From the NCBI GenBank assembly GCA_023424865.1, contig JAFADM010000069.1:1-14554 (forward strand): 14,554 bases of DNA. The letters are read 5' to 3'. The stretch is from Bacillota bacterium (GTDB lineage Bacteria; Bacillota_A; Clostridia; DSM-8532). The notes beneath the pieces are model-generated. The model was given only the letters and a program-made list of their open reading frames with translations. It had not been told where the DNA came from and did no database searches. Numbering within the stretch: the stretch's first letter is position 1; the number at the start of each line of letters is the position of its first letter. The translations under genes and the position numbers were made by a program. Below are positions 13,506 to 14,554 of this stretch, in pieces.

Positions 13506-14554
13506 ATGATTGGTACCGTTTTAGGGAATAGATACGAAATAATGTCTGAGATCGGATCCGGCGGCATGGCCAGAGTTTACAAAGCCCGCTGCCGCTATCT
13601 TCAGCGGATTGTGGCCATAAAGGTGCTGAGAGATGAGTACAAGGATGACGGAGAATTTTTAAAGCGCTTCGAGACGGAAGCACAGGCGGCGGCAAGCCTG
13701 ACCCACCCCAATATCGTTCAGATTTACGATGTTGGCAGCGAGGGGGATCGCCACTACATTGTTATGGAGTATGTGGACGGTATTACGCTTAAGGAATACA
13801 TTAACCGCAAGGGTGTCGTCGAGTGGCACGAAGCTGTCCGTATCGCAGTTCAAATCTGCGCTGCCTTAAGTAAAGCCCACAGTAGGCACATTATTCACAG
13901 GGATATTAAGCCGACCAATATTCTTGTTACAACCGATGGGGTTCCCAAGGTAACGGATTTCGGCATTGCCCGGTCCGTATCGGCAGAAACCGCAACCATG
14001 CGGGTGGACACGGTGGGTTCCGTGCACTATTCCTCTCCGGAGCAGGTCCGGGGCGGATTTACCGATGAGAAGTCGGACATTTATTCCATTGGTGTTACAC
14101 TCTATGAGATGATCACGGGAAAGCTGCCCTTTGAAGGTGAAACCTCGGTGGCGGTGGCCCTGAAGCATATCCAGGACAAACCGGCTCTGCCCTCCTCATT
14201 AAACGAGGGGATCCCCAAAGCCCTGGATCAGATTATTATAACCTGCCTTGCCAAGGCAAAGCAGGAACGCTATGGGTCGGTAGAGGATCTCATTCAGGAT
14301 CTGGAAAGCCTTCAAAGCCGCCCTGACGGAGCGGGTCAGCTATTGCTGGCCAGTGTCAAGAGGGAGCCGGACAGGTATGCCACCCGTAAATTTGAAAAGC
14401 TTGGAGATGAGGAATTGTCAAAAGGTAAAAAATCGAAAAAGGTTAGGGTGGAGGAGGATGGCGAACAAACCAAAGCCATGAAAATTTTCCTTCCCATCCT
14501 GTATACCGTTTTAATAGTGGCCATTATCGGCGGCGTTTACTACTTTGTCCGTAC
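13506..14554 (+). CDS. prkC: PrkC-type membrane Ser/Thr protein kinase (3' truncated)
   Basis: An open frame of 349 codons from ATG 13506 to the window edge with no stop; the end lies beyond. The kinase domain is complete: glycine loop IGSGGMARVYK (16-26), ATP-anchoring K39 in VAIKVL, catalytic loop HRDIKPTN (131-138, D133), DFGIARS (151-157), an activation loop with T163, T165 and T169, SPEQVRGG (177-184) and SDIYSIGVTLYEM (190-202). A charged juxtamembrane linker (about 280-324) leads to the transmembrane helix IFLPILYTVLIVAIIGGVYY (327-346). PASTA repeats, which bind muropeptide or lipid II, should follow outside the window but are not visible. GGAG at 13496-13499 (in AAAGGAGTGGGC) precedes the start. 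The family senses cell-wall state, and rsgA is the expected next gene. Confidence 0.95.
   Translation, partial: MIGTVLGNRYEIMSEIGSGGMARVYKARCRYLQRIVAIKVLRDEYKDDGEFLKRFETEAQAAASLTHPNIVQIYDVGSEGDRHYIVMEYVDGITLKEYINRKGVVEWHEAVRIAVQICAALSKAHSRHIIHRDIKPTNILVTTDGVPKVTDFGIARSVSAETATMRVDTVGSVHYSSPEQVRGGFTDEKSDIYSIGVTLYEMITGKLPFEGETSVAVALKHIQDKPALPSSLNEGIPKALDQIIITCLAKAKQERYGSVEDLIQDLESLQSRPDGAGQLLLASVKREPDRYATRKFEKLGDEELSKGKKSKKVRVEEDGEQTKAMKIFLPILYTVLIVAIIGGVYYFVR

Overview
The window reads as chromosomal DNA of a Bacillota bacterium, most likely class Clostridia, of moderate GC content. The evidence is the gene order rplS - rbgA - rnhB - FliK-like - FlhB-like (ylqH) - yraN followed by rlmN - PP2C phosphatase - PrkC kinase, strong AGGAGG-type ribosome binding sites, and near-consensus sigma-A promoters. 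Every gene is on the + strand. The genus cannot be fixed from this stretch.

Region A (1-5837) is a metabolic cluster. It holds the 3' part of a PLP-dependent D-cysteine desulfhydrase/ACC deaminase-family lyase, a D-2-hydroxyacid dehydrogenase of the D-lactate dehydrogenase type, a class I/II aminotransferase and an AEC-family permease, closely spaced (13-32 nt gaps). After a 257-nt non-coding, repeat-bearing gap comes an N-acyl-D-amino-acid deacylase. My inference is that the cluster releases and transports amino acids (D-forms included), deaminates or transaminates them to 2-oxoacids, and reduces those to D-2-hydroxyacids. This would be fermentative amino-acid use.

Region B (5838-10594) is a housekeeping block. 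A sigma-A promoter and a foldable leader precede rplS (ribosomal protein L19), which ends in a rho-independent terminator whose T-tract runs into an extended -10 promoter. Then come rbgA (50S assembly GTPase), rnhB (RNase HII), a large FliK-like protein, a stand-alone FlhB C-terminal-domain protein and yraN. The YraN protein carries an unusual N-terminal extension of ten 5-residue repeats (150 bp), the most distinctive feature of the window.

Region C (10614-11585) is a peptidase M19 (renal dipeptidase-type) gene, followed by a structured, probably terminating, segment.

Region D (11643-end) starts with a good promoter and holds rlmN (23S rRNA A2503 methyltransferase), a PP2C-type Ser/Thr phosphatase and the N-terminal 349 residues of a PrkC-type membrane Ser/Thr kinase, cut by the window edge just after its transmembrane segment. 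The phosphatase-kinase pair is the conserved Gram-positive signalling module.

I see no mobile element, CRISPR array, tRNA or rRNA. I see no clear new defence or mobile system. The most novel points are the YraN repeat extension, the amino-acid cluster lying directly upstream of rplS where trmD is normally found, and the tandem 29-bp repeat between the permease and deacylase genes.
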